From an uncultured Parabacteroides sp. (lineage in GTDB: Bacteria > Bacteroidota > Bacteroidia > Bacteroidales > Tannerellaceae), in contig URZO01000110.1 in NCBI GenBank assembly GCA_900552465.1, positions 1 to 13,540 of the forward strand: DNA of 13,540 bases, written 5' to 3'. Position 1 is the stretch's first letter, and every line of letters begins with the position of its first letter. This document shows positions 1-6,350 of this stretch, piece after piece. The notes beneath the pieces are model-generated. The model was given only the letters and a program-made list of their open reading frames with translations. It did not search any database and was not told the DNA's origin. The position numbers and the translations under genes are program-made.

Positions 1-45
1 TAGAAGGACCACCACGAGAATAATATGCAATACGTTGTTCATCAT
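1..45 (-). CDS. N-terminal fragment of an exported or membrane protein, cut by the window edge
   Basis: Reading leftward from the ATG at 45-43 gives 15 codons, MMNNVLHIILVVVLL, which run off the left edge without a stop. Two short polar residues followed by an unbroken hydrophobic run is what a signal peptide, lipoprotein signal or first membrane helix looks like. A second in-frame ATG follows at once (42-40), so either could be the start. The case for a real gene rests on position: a well-formed leftward promoter (-33 at 108-111, -7 at 81-88) lies just upstream and would give a leader of roughly 30 bases. The family cannot be named from 15 residues. Confidence 0.6.
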   Translation of the reverse strand, partial: MMNNVLHIILVVVLL

Positions 46-80
46 CTTTTCTTATGTCTTTATTTTTTTGTTTGACGCTG

Positions 81-111
81 CAAATGTAGAACAATAATTC
101 GTATCACCAAA
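81..111 (-). promoter_or_regulatory. Bacteroidetes-type promoter for the left-edge gene
   Basis: On the minus strand TTTG (111-108) is followed after exactly 19 bp by TACATTTG (88-81). This matches the known Bacteroides sigma-ABfr arrangement TTTG-N19-21-TAnnTTTG, and it is the best two-box promoter in the window. The predicted transcript starts near 74-77 and leads into the ATG at 45 or 42. Confidence 0.75.
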
Positions 112-175
112 GAATTTAAAAGAAAAATATCGCTTTATCTTACATTTTTCAAGTAAAACAGATAACAGTCTTGCA

Positions 176-220
176 TTTTAACAGACTATTTCGCATTCCA
201 TCACTAAGAGTCTGTTTAAA
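176..220. repeat. Imperfect 12-bp inverted repeat in intergenic DNA
   Basis: TTTTAACAGACT (176-187) and AGTCTGTTTAAA (209-220) are reverse complements except at one position and enclose a 21-base loop. The repeat lies downstream of the leftward ORF at 302-520 and could end or stabilise its transcript, but no run of U follows the hairpin on either strand, so a classical intrinsic terminator is not shown. The rest of 112-301 is AT-rich with nothing else I can identify. Confidence 0.4.
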
Positions 221-301
221 TTTTGCTTGACACTGTTTTGAGGATTGGAGATACTTATCATCCATGCAAAGCTAAAATCAATTTATCCAAAATCCATTGT
301 A

Positions 302-520
302 TTATCTAAAGGAAAGAGCACTTTCTCTATAATAGGCAATAACATCAAAACAATGATAAGTCATATATATAACCATAAGGAGTACAAAAAACGAAAACGC
401 GATCCATGAATAAAAAGCATATTTATCAGAACGATTCAGAAGATTTCTACCTACATAATATACCAGACTGGAACTAACAAGAACAATCGCTAAATGTATT
501 ATAATAATTACCGCAACCAT
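302..520 (-). CDS. Small hypothetical two-helix membrane protein
   Basis: This is a 72-residue ORF with ATG at 520-518. It has a strongly hydrophobic segment at about residues 2-22, a short basic linker (GRNLLNRSDK), and a second hydrophobic segment at about 35-58. The tail is polar (YYRESALSFR). The basic linker suggests a hairpin with the loop on the cytoplasmic side. I recognise no family. Codon use is AT-rich but shows no obvious anomaly. No TAnnTTTG box lies upstream; the leader instead carries four hexamer repeats (528-551) close to the start codon. It could be a real small membrane protein or a chance ORF in AT-rich DNA; the two clean helices favour the former. Confidence 0.5.
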   Translation of the reverse strand: MVAVIIIIHLAIVLVSSSLVYYVGRNLLNRSDKYAFYSWIAFSFFVLLMVIYMTYHCFDVIAYYRESALSFR

Positions 521-527
521 GTTATCT

Positions 528-551
528 CTATTTATATTTCTATTTCTATTT
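528..551. repeat. Four-copy hexamer repeat next to a start codon
   Basis: On the plus strand the units are CTATTT, ATATTT, CTATTT and CTATTT, end to end (24 bp, one mismatch). Seen from the leftward ORF at 302-520 they lie 8-31 bases upstream of its ATG, within the expected leader or promoter spacer. Short repeats of this kind can change copy number by slippage, but nothing here proves that they do. Confidence 0.5.
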
Positions 552-820
552 TACAACCATCTCTTCACCCCTCCATGATGCGAGCAAGTCCCTCTTCGGA
601 TTCTACTGAAACGACATGTACCATCCCGACAAAGGGCTGTCGCTCCCACCCTTTCAATTCGGCGTGAATGACAAGGTAAAGATACATCTTTATGCTCAAA
701 CCAACATGGGTCAAAGGACTTATTGTATAAAAATATTTTTCAGGCTCGAAAAACATTTGAAACAAAATAAATGTCAACCCGCTTTTTCGACGTCAAAAAA
801 GGAGCTTTTTACTCTTTTTC

Positions 821-960
821 GGGAGTTTATTGCCGTGAAGTCGGACTTTATTTCATTTTTATGGGACTTTATCGCCATGAGGACGGTCGTCGTACCCTAT
901 GAAGACGGTCGCCATTCCAATGAAGACGGTCGCGAAGGCGATGAGGACCGTCCTCATGGC
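821..960. repeat. Degenerate 20-22 bp tandem repeat array with 15-bp inverted repeat ends
   Basis: Six full units and a partial seventh can be laid out as 821-842, 843-862, 863-884, 885-906, 907-927, 928-948 and 949-960. Each begins GG(G/T)(A/C) or close to it, and most end in ATGA(A/G)GAC or a variant of it. The three units from 885 are the most alike, sharing GGTCG at the front and ATGA(A/G)GAC at the back. A perfect 15-bp inverted repeat, GCCATGAGGACGGTC at 874-888 and its complement at 946-960, brackets the last units. In the 771-902 frame one unit equals one heptapeptide, so the array could be decaying or de novo coding sequence, or a non-coding element. Confidence 0.6.
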
Positions 961-995
961 AAAAAAGCCCCTAAATACCCTTTAAGTATTTGGGG
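961..995 (-). terminator. Leftward intrinsic terminator without an obvious gene
   Basis: Read on the minus strand, CCCCAAATAC (995-986) pairs with GTATTTAGGGG (978-968, one bulged base) around a 7-base loop. A C (967) and then six T residues (966-961) follow. Stem plus U-run is the classical Rho-independent form. It works only leftward; the plus strand has no T-run after the stem. No leftward gene is visible upstream between 996 and the patB start. Confidence 0.6.
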
Positions 996-1293
996 TGTCG
1001 TCCGTTTTATTTTGAAATATTCGATTCTCCAGAAGTTAGGAGTTATCACTTTGCCGGTATTTCTGCTTTCCAACAATCAAAAAGAATGCTTTTCGGAACG
1101 TCCTCGGTACCCCATCCCATCCGGTGTCAGATGAAAAGGTCAAAGCCATGAAAAAAGTAATTTCAAAACAGATCAAAATTTCAAACGAAATAGGAAAACG
1201 GCAGAAATAGGGGTTGTTGTATAGTTTAACACATTGATCTAAGAGTTATCAGGATAATTTCTTTCTATAAAAGAATAGATTGGAGATAATTTG

Positions 1294-1301
1294 TATATTT
1301 G
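1294..1301 (+). promoter_or_regulatory. -7 box for the PatB-like gene
   Basis: TATATTTG fits TAnnTTTG and lies 27 bases before the ATG at 1329, giving a leader of about 20 bases. No good TTTG is found at the expected -33 distance, so only the -7 element is supported. Confidence 0.55.
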
Positions 1302-1328
1302 CCCCCCGCAGACTGAAATAATAAACAA

Positions 1329-2504
1329 ATGAAACAATACAACTTTGACGAGGTCATCGAACGCAGGGGCACCAATTGTGTCAAGTTCGATACCTTAAAG
1401 GAACGATTCGGCAATGAGAACCTGCTTCCCCTTTGGGTTGCCGACATGGATTTCCGGACACCAGACTTTATTGTCGATGCTATCAGGAAACGTTGCGAAC
1501 ACGAGATATTCGGATATACATACGGATCGGACTCTTACTATAATAGTATTATCGAATGGGTGCATTATAAACATAACTGGAAAATACAACGTGAATGGCT
1601 TAGCTACATTCCCGGCATTGTAAAGGGAATCGGTTTCGTCCTTCAATGTTTCACCCAACCGGGCGACAAAGTGATCATCCAGCCACCAGTTTACCATCCG
1701 TTCCGTATCGTTCCGGAAAGCATGCACCGCGAAGTGGTGTACAACCCGCTGAAAATGGTGGATGGCGTCTATGAAATGGATTTCGACAACCTGGAATCGG
1801 TGATAGACGACCGGTGTAAAGTCTTGATCCTTTGCAATCCTCATAATCCGGGCGGCATTGTCTGGAAAAAGGATATGCTGGTCCGGTTAGCCGAGATTTG
1901 TGCCAAGCATCATATTTTGGTTATTTCGGATGAGATCCATGCAGAGATGGCCTATCCGCAATATACGCACCATCCGTTTGCAACGGTTTCCGAAGCGGCA
2001 GCCAATTGCAGCATCACCTTTATGGCACCGAGCAAGACTTTCAATATTGCCGGTATCGTAACTTCCTACTCGATTGTCCCCAATGCCGGGATACGGGAGC
2101 AGTTCTACTCCTTTATGGAAGCCGGCGAGTTCGGCGACGGAACAATCTTCGCTTATACAGCCACAGAAGCAGCCTATACTTACGGAGCGGAATGGTTACA
2201 GCAGATGCGGATGTACATAACGGAAAATGTACGTTTCGTGGATGATTACCTGAAAGCCAACCTGCCGAAAATAAAAGCATATCCTCCGCAAGCATCATTC
2301 CTCGTCTGGCTGGATTGCCGCGACTTGAAACTGAGCCAGCCGGAACTGGTCAGCCTCTTCGAGGAAAAAGCCGGCCTGTTGCTGAACGACGGAAGTATGT
2401 TCGGCCCCGGCGGCGAAGGTTTTATGCGTCTGAATATCGGTTGCCCGCGTTCAGTCCTGAAAACGGCTCTGGAAGCGTTGAAGAAAGCAATCGGTAAGAA
2501 ATAA
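1329..2504 (+). CDS. MalY/PatB-type PLP-dependent cystathionine beta-lyase (C-S lyase)
   Basis: This 391-residue fold-type I PLP enzyme is full length for its family. Family members cleave the C-S bond of cystathionine or cysteine conjugates to a thiol, pyruvate and ammonia, in the cytoplasm. Visible marks in order: the MalY/PatB signature WVADMDF (36-42); the cofactor-binding CNPHNPGG (169-176, N173); SDEIH with D201, which should contact the PLP pyridine nitrogen; the Schiff-base lysine K236 in APSKTFNIAG; and R367 in MRLNIGCPR, which should hold the substrate carboxylate. It starts 28 bases after a TAnnTTTG box in an A-rich leader and appears monocistronic, converging with the next gene. 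An aminotransferase label is possible from fold alone, but the WVADMDF and SDEIHAEM motifs favour the C-S lyase branch. The true substrate cannot be read from sequence. Confidence 0.88.
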   Translation: MKQYNFDEVIERRGTNCVKFDTLKERFGNENLLPLWVADMDFRTPDFIVDAIRKRCEHEIFGYTYGSDSYYNSIIEWVHYKHNWKIQREWLSYIPGIVKGIGFVLQCFTQPGDKVIIQPPVYHPFRIVPESMHREVVYNPLKMVDGVYEMDFDNLESVIDDRCKVLILCNPHNPGGIVWKKDMLVRLAEICAKHHILVISDEIHAEMAYPQYTHHPFATVSEAAANCSITFMAPSKTFNIAGIVTSYSIVPNAGIREQFYSFMEAGEFGDGTIFAYTATEAAYTYGAEWLQQMRMYITENVRFVDDYLKANLPKIKAYPPQASFLVWLDCRDLKLSQPELVSLFEEKAGLLLNDGSMFGPGGEGFMRLNIGCPRSVLKTALEALKKAIGKK

Positions 2505-2516
2505 AAGTTTAAACCG

Positions 2517-2596
2517 AACGCAGATAATGCAGACGAACGCAGACTTATTTTATTGATAATAAATAATATCTGCGTTACTCTGCGCTCGTCTGTGTC
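2517..2596. repeat. Inverted arrays of short tandem units at a convergent junction (possible bidirectional terminator)
   Basis: The left arm is AACGCAGAT, AATGCAGACG, AACGCAGAC (2517-2544). The right arm is the inverted set ATCTGCGTT, ACTCTGCGCT, CGTCTGTGTC (2568-2596). A 23-base AT-rich centre separates them. The arms can pair over most of their length, and the centre includes a TTATTTTATT stretch. The right arm overlaps the stop codon and last seven codons of the leftward sulfatase, so that protein's C-terminus (QTSAE) is encoded by repeat sequence. The element would end both converging transcripts; it also resembles REP-type repeats. Confidence 0.6.
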
Positions 2597-4410
2597 CGGT
2601 AAATGCTAACTTTTGGCACACTGCCCTCATTCATTCTCCCCAGATAATCACAGCGGATGATCATGTCCGAAACGGTCCATGCATCTTTGGCAAACCGGAG
2701 TTCCTCATCCGAAACATCCCCCGCATCTCCTACCACTTTGTAATTCGGATCAATGGCAAAAGCCTTTTTGTCGGGGTCCAGAATGCTGCGTCCCAATCCT
2801 TTCCAGGCATAATTATCCAACCCGAGAAGAGACAACAGTGTCGGATATATATCAACCTGCCCCATCACTTTTTCATAGCGCATGCCTACCGGTGAGTTTA
2901 TTATGATCAAAGGAGTAAACTGCTGATCCGAGACAATGCCTTTCCCCGCTTTCGTATCACAGAGCATGCTTCGTGCATCAGCAAGGCCTTCATGGTCACC
3001 GGTTACGACAACCATCGTATTATTCAATATCCCCGACTGTTTTAAACGCTCGATAAAAAGACCGATTGCCCTGTCCGTGTAATTCGCCATCGTCATGTAA
3101 TCATTCATCCGCTGAGGGATCTCAGCGGAAAAAAATATATTTTTTAATTCTTTCGGCAGAATAAACGGGTTGTGACCGGAATAGGTCACACATTGCAGGA
3201 ACGTATGTCCATCTTTGTTCCACACAACCCCATCTTCAATCTTATCGGCACACTGGCGGAAGAAAGAGACATCTCCCAATTTTTTATGAGGCCCGACACG
3301 TTCATCAAGGATAAAACTCTGTTTATCCAACAGTTGGTCATACCCAAACATCGGAGCGACAATATTCTGGTTCCAGACAATCCTTTTATCGACCGTCATC
3401 CCGTAAGCCCGTGCTCCCGGATATTTTTCTTTAAACGCCTTAACGACAGAAGGATAATAAGAAGAGGGAAACTTAGTGCTATACGCACCGTTCGCAATCG
3501 GTAACAGCCCTGTATCGAACAGAAGCTGGGCATCGATCGAACGCCCTCCTTTTACCTGTGTCAGGACATAAGGCGCATATAGCGTGGTCGAGTCTTTCAA
3601 CAATTTATTCAGATAGGGGGTTATTTCATTGCCTTCCACCGTCTTTTCCAACACCCAACTTTCCAGAGATTCGGCCAAAATCAAAATACAATTATCGCGT
3701 ACCTCGATCTTAACCGGCAACGGTTTCCAGGCCGGTTTATCCGCTAACCAGGTATTTATATGTTTCTCTATCTCCGGTGTGTACACAACCTGCTCGCGTA
3801 AATAATCATAATAAAGCGAACCGAAAACAGTGTACATAGGAGTCCCGCAAGTATGCATATTGGCATTTTGAAGGGATTCGAAAGCCGCTTTATATCCCCT
3901 CTTCATTTCGATCAACCCGAACGAGAGCAGGCCAGTAACCAGAATCAGAAGGAAATAACGCAGAGGGAAGCGACTTCCCGGAACTTCCGCACTTTCATTC
4001 CGGCCATATTTCCACCATACAAATCCGGCAAACAGGGTGGAAAGAGGGAAAAACAGATCCGTCCACCGCGAAGCGTCGCAGACACTTGCAGTGAAATCTT
4101 TCAGATTCCCGGCCAACATATAGCTGCTTAAAGGGATAGCCGTAAAATAAGTCCGGAAATACATCAGGTTGGTAACCAATAACAAATCGACCAGTACGAA
4201 AATGACAAGCGTCGTCTTAACCGCCCGGAAACAGACGAGAGGCAATAATAAAACCAATGTCACCAATAGAGCATCCAGATAGGTTTCAATCCTTGAGCAA
4301 GAGGTAAAGGTCGTCTGCAGGCACCACAGGAAATCAAAAAAGAAGAATTTAGCGACTAAGCAAATGAAAAAAAGATACAGTACTTTACTGTAAATTCTAT
4401 TACCAAACAT
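2575..4410 (-). CDS. LTA-synthase-like membrane sulfatase-family transferase
   Basis: This 611-residue protein has about five N-terminal membrane helices (roughly 8-27, 42-58, 65-88, 122-138, 148-166) followed by a large periplasmic alkaline-phosphatase/sulfatase-superfamily domain, the layout of LtaS, OpgB and phosphoethanolamine transferases. Candidate metal and catalytic residues are E247 in LAESLESW, the nucleophile S291 in KGGRSIDAQ, and D472-H473 in TGDHEG. In Gram-positive LtaS the nucleophile is Thr and the product is lipoteichoic acid. A Gram-negative owner should have no LTA, so transfer of phosphoglycerol or phosphoethanolamine to a periplasmic or surface glycan is more likely; this is inference. 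It has its own leftward promoter and is divergent from slyD. Its last codons lie within an inverted repeat shared with the patB junction. Confidence 0.85.
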   Translation of the reverse strand: MFGNRIYSKVLYLFFICLVAKFFFFDFLWCLQTTFTSCSRIETYLDALLVTLVLLLPLVCFRAVKTTLVIFVLVDLLLVTNLMYFRTYFTAIPLSSYMLAGNLKDFTASVCDASRWTDLFFPLSTLFAGFVWWKYGRNESAEVPGSRFPLRYFLLILVTGLLSFGLIEMKRGYKAAFESLQNANMHTCGTPMYTVFGSLYYDYLREQVVYTPEIEKHINTWLADKPAWKPLPVKIEVRDNCILILAESLESWVLEKTVEGNEITPYLNKLLKDSTTLYAPYVLTQVKGGRSIDAQLLFDTGLLPIANGAYSTKFPSSYYPSVVKAFKEKYPGARAYGMTVDKRIVWNQNIVAPMFGYDQLLDKQSFILDERVGPHKKLGDVSFFRQCADKIEDGVVWNKDGHTFLQCVTYSGHNPFILPKELKNIFFSAEIPQRMNDYMTMANYTDRAIGLFIERLKQSGILNNTMVVVTGDHEGLADARSMLCDTKAGKGIVSDQQFTPLIIINSPVGMRYEKVMGQVDIYPTLLSLLGLDNYAWKGLGRSILDPDKKAFAIDPNYKVVGDAGDVSDEELRFAKDAWTVSDMIIRCDYLGRMNEGSVPKVSIYRTQTSAE

Positions 4411-4445
4411 AAGTAAACACTTTAATTAGACAACACCTATATAAC

Positions 4446-4501
4446 AATGTTTGAGACGGCAAAGATAACTATATTCTCTCTTAATTCTATCTCAAAACAT
4501 T
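4446..4501 (-). promoter_or_regulatory. Promoter of the membrane sulfatase, flanked by an inverted repeat
   Basis: The minus strand has TATCTTTG (4467-4460), a TAnnTTTG -7 box 49 bases before the ATG. TTTTG lies upstream (4497-4493) at a spacing of 25 bp, longer than the usual 19-21. An inverted repeat brackets the box: AATGTTTGAGA at 4446-4456 and TCTCAAAACATT at 4490-4501, complementary except for one extra base. One arm sits at the predicted transcription start and the other at the upstream box, a plausible operator layout. Confidence 0.5.
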
Positions 4502-4551
4502 ACATATCTTTATTTTTCAAAGATTAAGAACGCAAAATCGGAAATTATGCG

Positions 4552-4559
4552 TAAATTTG
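4552..4559 (+). promoter_or_regulatory. -7 box for the slyD-aroC unit
   Basis: TAAATTTG fits TAnnTTTG and lies 34 bases before the slyD ATG, giving a leader of about 28 bases. No clear TTTG is present at the -33 distance. Confidence 0.55.
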
Positions 4560-4593
4560 TCATCGTTTTATTTATCACAAAAACAATTTTATA

Positions 4594-5172
4594 ATGAAAA
4601 TTACAGCAAATAAGTTCGTTGCAGTTACTTACGACCTGAACGTAGGCGAAGGCGAAGAACGCGAATTGATGGAAAGAGCAACGGCCGAAACGCCCCTGAA
4701 ATTTATCTTCGGCACAGGTGCTATGCTCCCCGCTTTTGAAGACGCTCTGAAAGACTTGGAAGTAGGCAACAAATTTAACTTCTCTATAGCTCCGGCTGAT
4801 GCATACGGCGAGTATGTGGAGGAACACGTTCTGGACCTGCCGAAGAATATTTTCGAAGTGGACGGCAAGTTCGACTCGGAAATGATCAAAGAAGGAAACA
4901 CGGTTCCGATGATGGATTCAAACGGCAACCGTATGAACGGTTCGGTTCTGGAAGTAAAAGACGATGTAGTCGTAATGGACTTCAATCATCCGTTGGCAGG
5001 CGAAACACTGCATTTCAGCGGTGATGTTATCGACGTACACGAACCGACAGCTGAAGAAATAGCAGCTCTTTCTGCTCCGGCAGGAGGATGCGGTTGCGGA
5101 TGCGACGATTGCGGAAACGATTGTGGAGACCACAATCATGATGGTGGATGTGGATGCGGCGGTTGCCACTAA
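4594..5172 (+). CDS. slyD: SlyD-like FKBP-type peptidyl-prolyl cis-trans isomerase with metal-binding tail
   Basis: This 192-residue protein has the SlyD layout. An FKBP core is interrupted by an insert-in-flap chaperone domain (about residues 70-125), and the tail is rich in metal ligands. Core motifs include a long-chain LKFIFGTGAMLPAFEDAL and APADAYGEY. From about residue 164 the tail has eight Cys and three His spaced by Gly, Asp and Asn (repeated CGC and a DHNHD cluster), like the nickel- and zinc-binding tail of SlyD. The expected roles are catalysis of prolyl isomerisation, chaperoning and nickel handling in the cytoplasm. No partner hydrogenase gene is nearby, so the metal role here is unproven. 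It is first in a probable operon with aroC, which begins six bases after its stop in the same frame. Confidence 0.9.
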   Translation: MKITANKFVAVTYDLNVGEGEERELMERATAETPLKFIFGTGAMLPAFEDALKDLEVGNKFNFSIAPADAYGEYVEEHVLDLPKNIFEVDGKFDSEMIKEGNTVPMMDSNGNRMNGSVLEVKDDVVVMDFNHPLAGETLHFSGDVIDVHEPTAEEIAALSAPAGGCGCGCDDCGNDCGDHNHDGGCGCGGCH

Positions 5173-5178
5173 TATAAG

Positions 5179-6249
5179 GTGAATACGTTCGGAAACATAT
5201 ACAGACTGACCTCTTTCGGAGAATCGCACGGTCCCGGAATCGGAGGCGTGATTGACGGATGCCCGGCTGGGATCGAGCTGGACACGGCTTTTATCCAAAG
5301 CGAACTGAACCGCCGTAAGCCGGGACAGTCCAAAATCACAACTCCACGTAAGGAAGACGACGAAGTACAGTTTCTTTCCGGCATTTATGAAGGAAAGACG
5401 ACTGGTACTCCGATCGGTTTTATCATCTGGAACAAGAATCAGCATTCGTCGGACTACGACAATATGAAGAGCGTCTACCGCCCTTCACATGCCGATTATA
5501 CCTATCAGACAAAATACGGGATCCGTGATCCCCGGGGCGGTGGACGTTCGTCGGCACGCGAGACAATCGCGCGTTGTGTTGCCGGTGCAATCGCCAAGCT
5601 GGCGCTCCGCCAGAAAGGGATCAGCATCCAGGCTTATACTTCCCAGGTGGGAAATATCAAGTTGGAAGGTTCTTATGCGGATTATGACTTAAGTAAGGTG
5701 GAAGATACGGCCGTACGATGTCCCGATGCGGCAACAGCAGCCGGGATGGAAGCACTGATAGCAGAAGTCAAATCCAAAGGCGATACGATCGGCGGTGTCA
5801 TCACATGTGTAGCCAAAGGGGTTCCCGTAGGGCTGGGCGAACCGGTTTTCGGGAAACTGCATGCAGCGTTAGGACATGCCATGCTGACGATCAATGCCGT
5901 AAAAGGTTTTGAGTATGGCGACGGTTTTGATGCTGCCTTATACCGGGGATCGGAACGGAACGACCGTTTCTTTAACGACAACGGGCATATCAACACCCGT
6001 ACCAACCATTCCGGTGGAATCCAGGGAGGCATCTCGAACGGACAGGATATTTACTTCCGTGTGGCCTTCAAATCGGTTGCCACGATCCTTATGGAACAGG
6101 AAACGGTTAATATGGATGGCGAAGATACGATATTAAAGGCTCGTGGCCGCCATGATCCGTGTGTCCTGCCACGTGCAGTGCCTATCGTCGAATCGATGAC
6201 GGCAATGACATTACTGGATTATCTGTTGATACAAAAAACAAGGGAATAA
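5179..6249 (+). CDS. aroC: Chorismate synthase
   Basis: This 356-residue protein catalyses the last shikimate-pathway step, converting 5-enolpyruvylshikimate 3-phosphate to chorismate with reduced FMN. All three family signatures are present: GESHGPGIGGVIDG from residue 14 (catalytic H17), GRSSARETIARCVAGAI from residue 122, and RGRHDPCVLPRAVPI from residue 322. Length is normal. The start is GTG at 5179: the only codons between it and an in-frame stop at 5170-5172 are TAT and AAG, so no upstream ATG is possible. The N-terminus NTFGNIYRLTSFGESHG is typical and supports this start. Six bases separate it from slyD, which implies co-transcription and perhaps translational coupling. Confidence 0.96.
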   Translation: MNTFGNIYRLTSFGESHGPGIGGVIDGCPAGIELDTAFIQSELNRRKPGQSKITTPRKEDDEVQFLSGIYEGKTTGTPIGFIIWNKNQHSSDYDNMKSVYRPSHADYTYQTKYGIRDPRGGGRSSARETIARCVAGAIAKLALRQKGISIQAYTSQVGNIKLEGSYADYDLSKVEDTAVRCPDAATAAGMEALIAEVKSKGDTIGGVITCVAKGVPVGLGEPVFGKLHAALGHAMLTINAVKGFEYGDGFDAALYRGSERNDRFFNDNGHINTRTNHSGGIQGGISNGQDIYFRVAFKSVATILMEQETVNMDGEDTILKARGRHDPCVLPRAVPIVESMTAMTLLDYLLIQKTRE

Positions 6250-6250
6250 T

Positions 6251-6350
6251 AATGTGGCAATTATTTAATGTGCCAATGTGCCAATGAAAACAGCAATCGT
6301 TTGTATTATAATTGGCACATTGGCATATTTGCACATTGATACATTATTAT
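6251..6350. repeat. Inverted arrays of 8-bp tandem units between aroC and rlmH (possible bidirectional terminator)
   Basis: TGCCAATGTGCCAAT (6271-6285) and ATTGGCACATTGGCA (6311-6325) are perfect 15-bp complements around a 25-base loop. The left arm consists of AATGTGCC units (6267-6274, 6275-6282), with a related AATGTGGC at 6251. The right arm runs as ATTGGCAC, ATTGGCAT, ATTTGCAC, ATTGATAC and ATTATTAT from 6311 to 6350, decaying towards the rlmH stop codon. It fits a two-way terminator for convergent genes, and also a REP-like element. Confidence 0.65.

Larger units (their letters stand above)
552..1293. other. Gene-poor intergenic region, possibly a dispersed repeat element
   Basis: No ORF in this ~740 bp has family similarity I recognise, a promoter or a plausible protein composition. 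Several mutually overlapping ORFs cover it. One runs rightward from 616 to 1134 (172 aa), another leftward from 777 to 565 (70 aa). A third is a short rightward frame at 771-902 (43 aa) with a seven-residue rhythm built around GVY, GLY and GLY, each followed by a charged or aromatic stretch. The centre holds a tandem array (821-960) and an orphan terminator (961-995). After 1134 the sequence is AT-rich and featureless up to the patB promoter. Confidence 0.5.

Noticed and set aside
209..236. GAGTCTGTTTAAATTTTG-like stretch as an insertion-sequence end
   Set aside because: It has the look of a terminal inverted repeat, but there is no transposase, no full matching end and no target duplication in the window.
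565..777. Leftward 70-residue ORF starting at TTG
   Set aside because: It overlaps the 616-1134 frame, lacks a promoter and has no family match. Its C-terminal half looks protein-like, but the evidence is not enough to call it.
616..1134. Rightward 172-residue ORF in the gene-poor region
   Set aside because: It has no promoter box, no recognisable domain and odd composition, and crosses the tandem array and an oppositely oriented terminator. I treat it as a chance or decayed frame inside a repeat element.
1395..1844. 149-residue ORF antisense to the PatB-like gene
   Set aside because: It is a shadow of a gene with clear PLP motifs, and its composition is not protein-like.
4425..4432. ATTAGACA half-site upstream of the membrane sulfatase gene
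   Set aside because: It matches the half-site found at 13411-13418, but there is no partner half and no -24/-12 promoter nearby, so it is probably chance in AT-rich DNA.
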